A stretch of DNA of 64,000 bases, from the NCBI RefSeq assembly GCF_000699445.3, contig NC_067200.1:15754510-15818509 (forward strand), in the 5' to 3' direction. The stretch's first letter is position 1; each line of letters starts with the position of its first letter. This DNA is from Schistosoma haematobium (Eukaryota > Platyhelminthes > Trematoda > Strigeidida > Schistosomatidae). The notes beneath the pieces are model-generated. The model saw nothing but the letters and a program-made list of their open reading frames with translations. It made no database searches and had not been told where the DNA came from. The position numbers and the translations under genes were made by a program. Shown here piece after piece: positions 13,201 to 27,400 of the stretch.

Positions 13201-16200
13201 GCAGCTCGAATAAAGTGAAAGATGAATTTTACAGAAAGCTTTCTGAACTTCTTCAGAAAGCTAAACGCTCAGACATAGTACTCGTAGGGGGTGACTTTAA
13301 TACCCAAGTAGGTAGCTTAAACCAAGCAGAAAGACATTTTGGTGGATATTTTAGTATTCCGGCTCAGTGAACAGAAAATGGTGATCGTCTGCTGCAACTG
13401 TGCTCAGATGATCGTTTATTTTTGGCAAACACAAATTTTAAGCATAAGGAGAGACATCGTCTAACATGGAGACCCCATGCACCAAACCAACGATGGACTC
13501 AAATAGACCACATTGCCATCAGTCATCGTTGGAGAGGGTCGGTAGAAGATTGTCGCTCATTCTGGAGTACCTGCTTGGACTCCGACCATGCCCTAATACG
13601 GGCACGCATCTGCTTGCGCCTCACTGGACGCAAAAAGCCACATTAAAAAGACCCATTAGAACTGAGTTGAGTAACGAGAAAACCAAAAGTAGGTTCCAGG
13701 AACAACTGAGGTCACACTTAGGTAGTTGTGAAGACGAGGCTGACCCAGATGTTGCTTGGAAGGGCATACAATCAGCTGTGGAAACAGCAGTGACATCTAT
13801 TAGTGACTTAAACCACAGAGTTACAAGGAACCAGTGGATTTCTTCAAGGTCTGTCACACTGATGGATTCTCGCAAACTCGTCCCATCAGGTTCTGAACAT
13901 GATGAAGAGCGTAAACAAATCAGATCTAGGTTAAGAAAAAGTCTAAGGAACGACCGTGAGCAGTGGTGGGTAACGAAAGCAAAAGAGATGGAAAAGGCGG
14001 CGACTATAGGGAACACAAGACAGCTTTACAGACTAATAAAAGAAACTGGAATTAATAAGTCAAGTGTAAGTGAGATTATTTCGGAAAAAGATGATACTCT
14101 CATCTGCTCCCAGTCCAGACGTTTAGAACGATGGGCGGAACATTTTAGAGAACAGTTCAGCTGGCCTTCAGCTACTCTACAACTACCCTCCATTCCCAGA
14201 CAAAGTGAATGGAACATTGAAGTAGGTCCCCCAACCCTTGCTGAAGTTCAAAAGGCTATAGTTAATCTGTCTCCGGCGGTAAGGCCCTTTGAAGAACGGA
14301 GCTAACACGTCAAAAACCTCCCACGAAGAGGCCGTGCGCGACCGGCCTCAAGCAGTTGTCCCTTGGGCACTGCGGTCAGCTCTTAGGTCACTGAGACCGC
14401 CTCTAATCCAACTTCCTTTTCAGGTACCTCCAGAACAACCCTTCCTCGGTGTGGGCAACCGGGAAGTGATAACCGCCCTCATACCTCTAACAGCACCCAA
14501 GACCACTGTATTCATAATCAACCTCCGTCTTCAATTCCTATTATTCCTCCTACATCGACTTTCAACTCTAAACTTCCTCTTTCGGCTTCCTCCTCAAGTG
14601 TCACCATAGCCAACGATTCTAGTGTTCAAAACTCTGTCCCAGGTCTACTGAAACCTCGCTCCAAACTACACATTGGAACCTTCAACGTACGCACCCTATG
14701 TCAAATCGGTCAGCAGGCTTCCTTGGCTAAAACCCTAGACTCTCTTTCCATTGATGTATGCTGTGTCTCCGAAACACGCATACAGGATTCCAGTGTGGTC
14801 ATTCACTTGACCTCAACTCGAGAAAACCGAGAGTGGACGAGATACATCCTCCATGTATCTGCCGACCTGATTTCTAGTCCTCGTGAACTGAAAGGTGTAG
14901 GCATAGCACTAGGTACGAAGGCAGAACAAGCACTATTAGAGTGGATCCCCGTCAACAGTCGTCTATGTACTGTTCGGCTAAACGGCTCCGTAAGAACTCA
15001 GAAGGATACAGACACACTTCGTTGCCTTTTCGTCGTTCCTGCCTACGCTCCCACTGACTGCAGCTCGAATAAAGTGAAAGATGAATTTTACAGAAAGCTT
15101 TCTGAACTTCTTCAGAAAGCTAAACGCTCAGACATAGTACTCGTAGGGGTGACTTTAATACCCAAGTAGGTAGCTTAAACCAAGCAGAAAGACATTTTGG
15201 TGGATATTTTAGTATTCCGGCTCAGTGAACAGAAAATGGTGATCGTCTGCTGCAACTGTGCTCAGATGATCGTTTATTTTTGGCAAACACAAATTTTAAG
15301 CATAAGGAGAGACATCGTCTAACATGGAGACCCCATGCACCAAACCAACGATGGACTCAAATAGACCACATTGCCATCAGTCATCGTTGGAGAGGGTCGG
15401 TAGAAGATTGTCGCTCATTCTGGAGTACCTGCTTGGACTCCGACCATGCCCTAATACGGGCACGCATCTGCTTGCGCCTCACTGGACGCAAAAAAGCCAC
15501 ATTAAAAAGACCCATTAGAACTGAGTTGAGTAACGAGAAAACCAAAAGTAGGTTCCAGGAACAACTGAGGTCACACTTAGGTAGTTGTGAAGACGAGGCT
15601 GACCCAGATGTTGCTTGGAAGGGCATACAATCAGCTGTGGAAACAGCAGTGACATCTATTAGTGACTTAAACCACAGAGTTACAAGGAACCAGTGGATTT
15701 CTTCAAGGTCTGTCACACTGATGGATTCTCGCAAACTCGTCCCATCAGGTTCTGAACATGATGAAGAGCGTAAACAAATCAGATCTAGGTTAAGAAAAAG
15801 TCTAAGGAACGACCGTGAGCAGTGGTGGGTAACGAAAGCAAAAGAGATGGAAAAGGCGGCGACTATAGGGAACACAAGACAGCTTTACAGACTAATAAAA
15901 GAAACTGGAATTAATAAGTCAAGTGTAAGTGAGATTATTTCGGAAAAAGATGATACTCTCATCTGCTCCCAGTCCAGACGTTTAGAACGATGGGCGGAAC
16001 ATTTTAGAGAACAGTTCAGCTGGCCTTCAGCTACTCTACAACTACCCTCCATTCCCAGACAAAGTGAATGGAACATTGAAGTAGGTCCCCCAACCCTTGC
16101 TGAAGTTCAAAAGGCTATAGTTAATCTGTCTCCGGCGGTAAGGCCCTTTGAAGAACGGAGCTAACACGTCAAAAACCTCCCACGAAGAGGCCGTGCGCGA

Positions 16201-19200
16201 CCGGCCTCAAGCAGTTGTCCCTTGGGCACTGCGGTCAGCTCTTAGGTCACTGAGACCGCCTCTAATCCAACTTCCTTTTCAGGTACCTCCAGAACAACCC
16301 TTCCTCGGTGTGGGCAACCGGGAAGTGATAACCGCCCTCATACCTCTAACAGCACCCAAGACCACTGTATTCATAATCAACCTCCGTCTTCAATTCCTAT
16401 TATTCCTCCTACATCGACTTTCAACTCTAAACTTCCTCTTTCGGCTTCCTCCTCAAGTGTCACCATAGCCAACGATTCTAGTGTTCAAAACTCTGTCCCA
16501 GGTCTACTGAAACCTCGCTCCAAACTACACATTGGAACCTTCAACGTACGCACCCTATGTCAAATCGGTCAGCAGGCTTCCTTGGCTAAAACCCTAGACT
16601 CTCTTTCCATTGATGTATGCTGTGTCTCCGAAACACGCATACAGGATTCCAGTGTGGTCATTCACTTGACCTCAACTCGAGAAAACCGAGAGTGGACGAG
16701 ATACATCCTCCATGTATCTGCCGACCTGATTTCTAGTCCTCGTGAACTGAAAGGTGTAGGCATAGCACTAGGTACGAAGGCAGAACAAGCACTATTAGAG
16801 TGGATCCCCGTCAACAGTCGTCTATGTACTGTTCGGCTAAACGGCTCCGTAAGAACTCAGAAGGATACAGACACACTTCGTTGCCTTTTCGTCGTTCCTG
16901 CCTACGCTCCCACTGACTGCAGCTCGAATAAAGTGAAAGATGAATTTACAGAAAGCTTTCTGAACTTCTTCAGAAAGCTAAACGCTCAGACATAGTACTC
17001 GTAGGGGTGACTTTAATACCCAAGTAGGTAGCTTAAACCAAGCAGAAAGACATTTTGGTGGATATTTTAGTATTCCGGCTCAGTGAACAGAAAATGGTGA
17101 TCGTCTGCTGCAACTGTGCTCAGATGATCGTTTATTTTTGGCAAACACAAATTTTAAGCATAAGGAGAGACATCGTCTAACATGGAGACCCCATGCACCA
17201 AACCAACGATGGACTCAAATAGACCACATTGCCATCAGTCATCGTTGGAGAGGGTCGGTAGAAGATTGTCGCTCATTCTGGAGTACCTGCTTGGACTCCG
17301 ACCATGCCCTAATACGGGCACGCATCTGCTTGCGCCTCACTGGACGCAAAAAAGCCACATTAAAAAGACCCGTTAGAACTGAGTTGAGTAACGAGAAAAC
17401 CAAAAGTAGGTTCCAGGAACAACTGAGGTCACACTTAGGTAGTTGTGAAGACGAGGCTGACCCAGATGTTGCTTGGAAGGGCATACAATCAGCTGTGGAA
17501 ACAGCAGTGACATCTGTTAGCGACTTAAATCACAGAGCTATAAAGAACCAGTGGATTTCTTCAAAGTCTATTACACTGATGGATTCTCGCAAACTCGTCC
17601 CATCAGGTTCCGAACATGATTTCGGAAAAAGACGACACCCTCATCTGCTCTCAGTCAAGAAGTTTAGAACGATGGGCGGAACATTTCAGAGAACAGTTCG
17701 ACTGGCCTTCAGCTAGTCTACAACTACCCTCCATTCCCAGACAAAGTGAATGGAACATTGAAGTAGGTCCCCCAACTCTTGCTGAAGTTCAAAAGGCTAT
17801 AGTTAATCTGAAACGAGGAAGGGCAGCTGGTCCAGATGGATTGGCTCCAGAGGTCTTTAAGGATTGGGGTACCATTTTAGTGATTAGGTTGACTAATATT
17901 TTAGCTAAGATCTGGGAGTTAGACGTTATCCCATCTGACTGGTCGCAATCACTTATCGTCCCAATATATAAGAAAGGGTCAAAATCATCCTGTGACAACC
18001 ACAGAGGGATTAGTTTAACTAATATAATATCTAAAATACTAGCCTCGATAATTATCAGACGCCTAACTAAGACACGTGAACTGCAAACACGAGAGAACCG
18101 AGCTGGCTTCAGCCTCGTCGTGGCTGCATCGACCACATATTCACCATTCGTCAGGTTCTAGAACACAGGCATACTTATTGGCGTCCGACAATGGTGGTCT
18201 TTCTTGACTTAAAAGCAGCATTTGACTCTGTAGACCGCGAGATTCTGTGGTAGTGTCTGTCATTGAAAGGCGTACCACAGAAGTACATAAACCTTATAAA
18301 GGCTCTTTACTCGAACACTACTAGTCGAGTCAGGGCTTATGGCGAACTGTCATCAAGTGGTGTCCGTCAAGGCTGTCCACTTTCTCCATTTTTGTTTAAC
18401 TTCATCATAGATCTACTGCTGGAAATAACTTTCTCGTTGACTGAGTTCTCGGGTATTGATCTCCATCCAGGTGGTCCACTTATCGACTTAGAATACGCAG
18501 ATGATATAGTCCTGTTTGGTGAAGACGCTGATAAAATGCAGTCTTCTGGTAGCACTGAGCAACAACGCCAGAATGTTTGGAATGCGCTTCTCTCCCTCTA
18601 AATGCAAGTTGTTGCTTCAGGACTGGTCTGGGTCAACACCTGAACTAAGGATAGGGAGTGAAGTAGTCGAACGCGTTGACAACTTCACTTATCTTGGAAG
18701 TCTGATCAGCCCTAATGGGTTGGTGTCTGACGAAATCTCAGCACGGATTCGAAAAGCTCGTTTGGCTTTTGCCAACTTACGTCACCTGTGGCGAAGGCGA
18801 GATATCCGTCTATCAATAAAAGGACGAGTATACTGCGCGGTATTTCGTTCTGTTTTACTTTACGGCAGCGAAACATGGCCACTAAGAGTTGAAGATACTC
18901 GTAAGCTACTAGTATTTGAGCACAGATGCCTTAGAAATATTGCCCACATCTGCTGGGATCATCACGTAAGTAATAGTGAGGTTAGACGCAGGGTATTAGG
19001 AAATGATGGTAAATCAGTTGATGAGGTTATGAATCTTCACCGACTGAGATGGTTGAGCCACATGTTACGTATGCCTGAACACCGATTACCAAGACGCGCA
19101 ATGCTAACCAGTGTTCGGAATGGTTGGAAGAAAGTTAGGGGCGACCAAACCAAAGCGTGGCATCAATGCTTGATTTCACGAACTTCTAGTCTTAGCCATG

Positions 19201-19347
19201 TTGGTAGATACAGACTACTTGGTTGGGGTCCGCGTGACTATCGTAACCAAATGGTTGGAGAATTTTGGTGACATGGCTCAGAATCGATCACAATGGCGTC
19301 GGTGTATACACTCTCTGTCTTCCCTTAAACTAAGAGATTAAGATCGC

Positions 19348-19414
<67 letters not shown>

Positions 19415-22400
19415 TAGGTAGATGCAATCGGTGAAACAGTATTTACAACAATTGGCTCACAACCCTTAGGTCGCGAGCCGAAATGCCGAAACATTTGCTT
19501 CTGTATGGGTAGCTGCGTAGTATTGCAAGATCACTCAAGGAAAACCGCGGCTCGAATTACAGTACATGGACCTATAATGCGTTAAAAGTTCTATTATTTA
19601 ATTCTTTTGAATAACAATTCGATATCAATACTTTAACTGTCTAACCAAAGGTACCTGATAATAATAATGATAACTAAAATGAACATTTTTGAGTAGTAAT
19701 AAACAATAACATATATTATGAGATCCCAGTGAGTAGAAATTCGAATTTTTGACGCTCTGTGAAATTCAAATTCACTGGGATATCATATATATACAAATAT
19801 TTTACCACTAAAATTTTACCCAATGATCAATTTGTTTAATATCATCATGTCGAACATTGGAATTTATACCTATTTCTTTGGATAGATTCATATTTCTCTG
19901 ATTCATTTATGATTTTATCAGTTATAGCGTGACTCTTGACCTATATCATCAGTGATAAACTGTCTTAATCGTAATTATGTTGACTCCATAAGTCACATAG
20001 TATTTTAAGATAACAGTTCTGAAGACATTCACTGGAAACTACATGATTATGAAATTGTTACTTTGACGATTTTGTTGTTTATTTTATAGATATTTTGTAG
20101 ATAAATATTGCTTCATGGCGGGACTGAGTCAACATCTAAACTAATGATAGGCCATAAAATAGTTGAGCGCCTTGACCGCTTCACTTATGTTGGAAGTTTC
20201 ATCAGACTTGTTCTATTGACGTGTGACGAAATATCAGTATGGAATCAGAAGGCTCGGTTAACTTTTGCTAATTTATATTACCTATAGTGTATGGAAGATA
20301 ATCATCTGTCAACCAATGCGTCAGTAGGGTGCGCACAAGTCTGATCTTTTACCAGTTATGACTGCGAAACGAAACCTTAAAAAGTAAATGACAATCGAAG
20401 TTTTCTAGTATTTGATGGCAGATCTCTTCAAAACACTGCTCAACTTTGGTAGGACCACCGAGTGAGCAATATTGAAATTAGAGGCAAGGTTGAGGGTAAG
20501 AGCCCGCTTGATAGGACTGTACCTTTATTCACTAGCGTTACTTAAACATGTTATTCATGTCCAACTACCGCCTATCTAACGCACAATGTTGGGTGGCGTA
20601 AAAGTGGACTGGAAGAAGGCTAGTGGTGGTCAAACTAAGATTTGGTATTAATTCGTAAATTTATTGACTACTGAACTGACTCATCTTCGTAGGTGTAGAC
20701 TACCTGGTTGAGGTCAGAACGACTAACAAGTCCAATGATTGGAGACAGTGGGTGACAGCTCATAATCGGTCACAAATGCATTCCTTGTCTACCATTAGAT
20801 ACTGGGTTTTGAAAATATTTGGTGCTTTTCAATCCGCAAATTCATTCTTTCTTCTTCCATTATATTCTGTGTAGTATTATTTTGCTTTTACTGATACTTT
20901 AAGATTTATCTTGCTAATTTGAGTAGATGCACATTCGTAGCAGGATTTTACGTTGCTTATGACTGACTGGAAAGGAAGTTACAAATAACTGATGATACCA
21001 TCGCATTGAACGTGGTAACCTAGTGCACCAACAATGAAATTATATGTGAGCCTTGATGATTAATGCGGACATATTAGTTTTTGGAGCATCGGAAATCAAT
21101 ATTTGAAGATAATATAAAAAATTAATTGCAGTGCTGTATTTTCATCGTGGATATGATCTATTTTGCACTTTACAGTAATTTATTTCGAAGTGTGCTTATA
21201 TGCTTTTCTAAAATTCGGCAACTTTACAGTTTGATTATCATGCTTCAATCCCTAGAGTGAATCTAACGACAAGCATTTTCGTTATTCAAAAGGCGGAAAC
21301 CACTTGTATTTATTCCTCACTTGGACCAACAATTAGTATTGAACAGATAAGGTTGAAACGAAAATTAGGTGACATATGAATATTGGAGTAAACTCAATAG
21401 TGACAGATAACATAATACGTATTCAACGAATAAAGATTCGTATATTCAGCACTATACATACTTAAAGTGTCAGGGTTAGCGTTATCGGTGGGCCATCAGA
21501 ATCAAAAGAGCCACCTCTTTTGAGTTGAGTTCAAACACGAGACACAGTGTATGAAGGTCAAATGTTGTGACTACTGGGATATTGCCCCGATTACGATAGA
21601 ATTACCAAAGTCAATAGCATTTCTAGTAGACAGATGATTGAATTTGGAATAATCAGAGCGTTATATAGATAAATAAGGCAAAAAGAAATATACAACAATG
21701 AAAGTCGTAACACTTCTCCCAAGATGACTTCAGTAATACTGAAACAGTGAGGATTTACGAAATTTGCGTGTCGAAAATCGTTTTTATCCTTAGTCAACAT
21801 AAGCCTGAACTACAAAGTTGTGCAATTACTTGCCTTCGACGTTTGCAATTAAAATTGACATTTTAGTTAAATTTATTCAAGTATCGATTCAGAATGCCAA
21901 GCATACTGGTGCAAATTTCATCCTTCGATCATAAGTTTATCTGTGCACAATAAAGGACGAAGGCATTGCAATAGCAACAATACTGTCGAAGCTTTAAGAA
22001 TCCTGTAGTGACCGACAACACAAGTGGGGGCAATCGAATACATATGAACATAAAATTACAGAACATCTCGGTAAATTCTGAGAACCATACAGTAAATTCT
22101 TCATTTTTAAAATGTCAATCGTCTCAGACCTTGTTGTTCTTGCATTTCTATACCGATTGCTTTCTGTTCCCATTCTTTCCTCCTCGGTCATCTCAACCTT
22201 CTGCTGACAGACTTTAGTGTCAGTTATTGTGTTAAGCCTATATACCTTATTCTAGCTTTCGGATATCCCATTCTATTCATTCTACTTGAGTCATATTTTG
22301 ACCTTGTCAATTATTCGCTTATCAGTCTTGACTGTTTTTATATGACCGTATATGTGTGTACACTTCATATCCCATGTCTCATCACATGTCTGTGGTTCAT

Positions 22401-24242
22401 CTTGTCTGCCTATAAATATTGCGTAACGCCTGGCTAAAAATGAGTTGGCTCACCAGCCATCTCCACTGCGCGTCATTTCGCTTTGTTCTATCGTATTCAC
22501 TTTACATACAAAATATATGTATTCAAATGCCATTCTCGTTAATTGACTTATCTAAATTCCGTTATTGACTAACGTGATTTAAGTCGATGAATGTATACGG
22601 GGATAGGTGATAACGAACATTCGTACGATCTAAATGTAGTCGGATCCACGGGCCACTAAAAGACATTCTATTCCTGTCTAGTGTTATATACTACTTATAT
22701 CGACATAAGTAGTACACATGGCAAGACAATATTAATAGTGCATACACAGTAGAAATAAAAATTTCAATTCTTTCGAAATATAGCATTCCAATCGACCCAT
22801 TCCTTCATTACTTTAGCTGACAGAATCCAGTAATTCCCTACAACGTCTTAAAACATGAATATCGTAACTTAAAGGTATTTTAGTAGCACAATATTAAGTG
22901 GTTGAAATAAAAAGCTACCGATGATCTGAATGATAACGTAGACGTTGAGTAGTGAGAAAACAGGTTGGTGGATCTTTGAAAGTTGGCAATAATTATCATT
23001 AAAAAATCCCAAATGAACAACTGAGCATCGATAATAAGCTAGAATGTTGGATAGAACTCTATTTTCAACCATCCTTCAGACTAATCGCTTCTGAATTACA
23101 GGTCAAACAGGTGTAAGTAAAGTTTTTTCCGTAAAATCAGTTTGATGTGCTCTTGTTATACATACACAGTAAACCATTTAAGATGGATATAGTTACATTA
23201 TGTTGTACGAGACAATAATAATAATGAAGAAAAGCGATGAGATATGATTTGGCAAGCGTGGAAAATGCATTATAATAAAAAAGGCAGTACTACTTTCTTA
23301 TACTCACAGGCAATTGTTCAACATTTCCCAACAATAAATCGACATCTTCTTGTGTACGATCTGATGGGAGTTTAAGAATAGATTCCCAAAATGCATCGCG
23401 AATAGACTATTTTATAAAAAATGAAGTTTCGAAACAAAAGAAGTAAAATTATGTAATACATGAATAAAAAGTTATGTCAAAAATTGAGATTCTATTATCT
23501 AAAACTTGCGAGTTGTACGCGACTACTGGACGAGTAATATATATATATATCATGGAACAACACCAATGAGATAAATACAAAACACCAAAAAGCACAGGAC
23601 AGATGTTTTGTTTTGGTACGCGATTATCGAACAATGTGCACCTACAACCCTGGCAGAAATCAAACTCAAAACCTTCAGACGTCGTAGTCAAGGTGTTGAT
23701 GTTGGGCCATTGAATTGATACTTGGATTTTCACAGATACTAATTTAAATTAGTTGTCTAACCAAAGTGACTTCAGCAAATAATGTACTCTCTGCCTTCTC
23801 GTGGGGGGGGTTGTTTACGGAATTGAGGGGACGAAAAGCGAATGTCCGGCGATTTAACCGGGTTGGTGGACATGGAGAGTCCATCTAGGGGAGTTGGGAA
23901 ACCCTTATTCCAAACCAATGGTGCACATAGGCTCAAGTATCCTGAAGGAACAAATGGCGTATGAACCAATCGTTGGTCACCGGCTACTATGGGACTGAAT
24001 CTCCTTACGATGCTCCACTGGAATGTGGATCAGACCTTCAGGTCGAAGGCTCCGGGTGTGGCCCCCTAAGAAAATCACCTACTTCGGTTTGGGCACCCGG
24101 GGAGTGTCCCAGTCCTCACACAAATCGAATAATTTATGTGGCGCATATCTATTTGGTGCCTCCTTGTACTAATGTTTATGTGTTTAAATAAACAAATAAA
24201 TCCGTACATGTAAAGAAATCTAAAATCAAGATGTATCTAAGG

Positions 24243-24296
<54 letters not shown>

Positions 24297-24448
24297 GACT
24301 AAGCGGGTTACAAGTAGTTGGAATATATGCTAGAGGAAATCCAGAAACAAAGCAGGATAAGTACACTTTGAAATTAAATACACTACAAACCTCATGACTA
24401 CTTGACCCAAGCTCTTCATCTTCATCCTCCTCCTCCTCCTCCTCCTCC

Positions 24449-24485
<37 letters not shown>

Positions 24486-27400
24486 AATCATCACCTTCAG
24501 AATCCATACAATGGCTATTGTCTGACCCAGTCTTATGCCATTTAGGATAGTTATAACCTATCTTTTTGTTGCGTTTTTCTGGAGATTTTAAAACGCACGA
24601 AAGAGTTGAACGTCCATGACTTGAACTATTTTGAACGCCTTCAGAACTAAAAGAATGTGTAGATGATGTGTCACTTAAATATAATGATTTCAATGAATTA
24701 ATAGCATCAGCCTGTGTACTCCTGGTAGGTCGTCTTTGGAGCTTGCTTTGGTCAGAATTAAGCAAAGATGGGATTTTTAATGACGAGCTGATACTATGAG
24801 ACGATTCCGAATAACGATCATTTGATAAAATTTCACATGAAGCATCATTATCATTGAATGAGACCAGTGCACGATCTAAAGAACGCTAATAAAAAAGTTA
24901 TTAAAATGATTAAATAAATGTTGAGTTCATTTCGAGTAGGAAATACTAGATAAATATTACAAAATAGCTATAAGCTGTATGGACAATAAATAATAACTAA
25001 GTATTCATAATATATGCATCTTCAACGATACTTCAGAGTTATGTCAAAGTTTAGTCATTAGAAATCAGTGAAAATAATTTTCAAATGCAATGTAACTCAT
25101 TTAACCAAGTACAGGTTATTTAAAATTTGAATGAACCATAAAATTCATAATAATAACAACTGTGACGGAATCAATCTAAAAAATTAGCACGCTGTAAAAT
25201 CTAATGTGATTCAGAAAAAAGCATTACCTTTTGCTGGTAATACATTCTTAAATTATGAAGTTACAAGTAAAATTTGAACTGTCAAAAGAATTAATCACAG
25301 AGAGAAGTCGTCATCGCTTTAGCTTATAAACAGTGTGTGATGTTACACAAGTGGCTAAGTTAAGTCGAGATAGGCCAAGTACCTAAAATGACAAGTCATG
25401 TAAATTATCCAGAAAGAACATAAGATGAAATAAAAAATGCAAGATGAATGTAATCTATCAAAATTTATCACGGTTATTAACATTGCCATGCTAATCAACG
25501 TAATCAACATATGATTAACCACCGTATGTGAGTCAAGCAGAAGTGATATGACTAGTGATACTACTGAGTTACCCAAACTGAAGTAGGTGGAGTGGGGTTC
25601 GAGAAGACGGTCTATTGGGTGAAAGCTGGGAGAATTAACTATCAAATCACTTCTTAAGAGCACTAAGATATATCGTTCTCAGTATGGGGTTGTAGGGATT
25701 GCTGAATTTTCTATTGAGATCATGAACCGATCGATGTTAGACCACCACTGAAAACCTGGGAGCAGTGGACGGCTGTTTCTTCCTAGTATGGGACTCCACA
25801 GCAGTGTGCATCCACGGTTTTGATGGCAGGGTCCGAATCCATGACCTTCGGTCTTGCGCGCGAACGCTTGACCTCTAAACCGCCGAGCCGGCATCCAATA
25901 GTGTTAGTGTCTAACTTCAACCAATCCACGAAATTGTGCGGCCATCTTCCATTGTCTGAGGTAAACAACTGTCTCTACCTGACATGGATTAGCGCCACTG
26001 GTCATAGCTTCTCATTAGAACTTCGAGAATGACCTCTCGAAGCTAGTCACTAGTGAGCACATGGTAATTATCAGTATGGGGTTGTGGAGCTTGTTGGTCT
26101 AACATCAATCGGTTCATGGTCTCAATCAAAAAATATGTCGTTTTGGTGTTGTAGACGATCATAACACATCAAACTGGGAAAATTGTAAAAACCTGGTAAC
26201 ATACGAACACAAAATTTGTCTAGGAACTTTCAAACACGATAGTAAAACTAAAGTGCGTGAACACGTTCGAGAGAGATGATATAAATTTGACAATCTGTAT
26301 CATTCAAAGTAAATGATCCATGAAAAGCGCAAAACTTGATGAAACTTACCCTATGTTTGGACGGAGCCACTGCCAGACGATGCGTATTAGTAAATGATAT
26401 GGGTAAACTATGATTGTCCAAATAATCGATCTTTAATAAAACAAAAATATAAAACAATTTTCAAACACTGAATGAGAATGCATATGATGAAAGCAATTAT
26501 GTAGTTAGGCCATTAAATTTTTAGACAGAACATACGACTTATTCTTACAAACACTTTGATCCCACCATAAAGTATGAAGAAGAAACTTATGCTTAGCTAC
26601 TTATTGGCTTATGATTATTCAAACCAATGTAGCACAGTTTTTCCCTAACGAGATCATTCTTAGAAACCTAGAAACAGATCATTTGGTTATATGTGAACAA
26701 CAATGAAAAAATCATTCTTAAGATTTAGAAATGATTTTACTATTATCTACAAACCAATACAAAGATTCGATTCCATTTGAAGCAGAAGACGTGACAACAG
26801 AATAAGATCAGTTTAATTTAGTTGGTACAATAAATTTTATTAACTGAAGGGAGCACTATTTATTATTATTTTTTTATTTATTTAAACACATAAAAATTGG
26901 TACAGGGATGCACCAAATAAATATGTGTCACATAAATCATTCGATTTGTGTGAGGGCTGGATACTGCCCAGGTGCCCAAAGCGAAGCAGGGAGCACTATA
27001 CAAAGGAAAAAATAGATTAGTAGATTGACAGTATGATAACTGAGAACAAAAAACTGGCAGAAATAGCAGTACCAAAGCCAGAGTATTTCTAGAAACTTGC
27101 TACCTAAGTCAATTTGCAATTAGGAGACATGTCGATCATTTGAACAAATATGAACCAATCAAATAGTCATCAAACAACAAGTCAATCGAACTGCAGATAC
27201 AGTAGAAAATGATAAATATCTAGAAGCAAACAAATAAGGTCGCTAGAGTGGAATGTCGTCAAATATCAAGCATTTTTCTATCAGAAACGTTTTTTTCCTG
27301 TTGAAAGAGCATTAACTGTACATCATTTCAGGTGAATCTACATCACTGAAAGTACAGAGAAATGTAATAATATGTTCGCTTATTAATATGAAAGAAATTT

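Larger units (their letters stand above)
10236..19330 (+). mobile_element. RTE-like LINE composite with amplified 5' half
   Basis: A non-LTR retrotransposon of the EN-RT type (RTE-like, SR2/SjR2-style; clade assignment moderate). Order: 5' UTR 10236-10615, AP-endonuclease region, linker, then reverse transcriptase and C-terminal tail ending at a TGA at 19269. Four copies of the 5' UTR-EN-linker block precede one RT. The 3' UTR breaks off into a (TA)n run at 19351. Every copy carries stops or frameshifts, so the element is not functional. It lies in the gene's largest intron, antisense to the gene. Confidence 0.88.

Noticed and set aside
13621..15875. Long minus-strand ORFs within the LINE array (for example 131 and 164 codons)
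   Set aside because: They lie antisense to clear endonuclease/linker coding sequence and repeat only because the units repeat.
10555..17810. CRISPR-like or gene-family array
   Set aside because: The unit is 1.86 kb, encodes LINE endonuclease and has no spacers; this is a eukaryotic retroelement.
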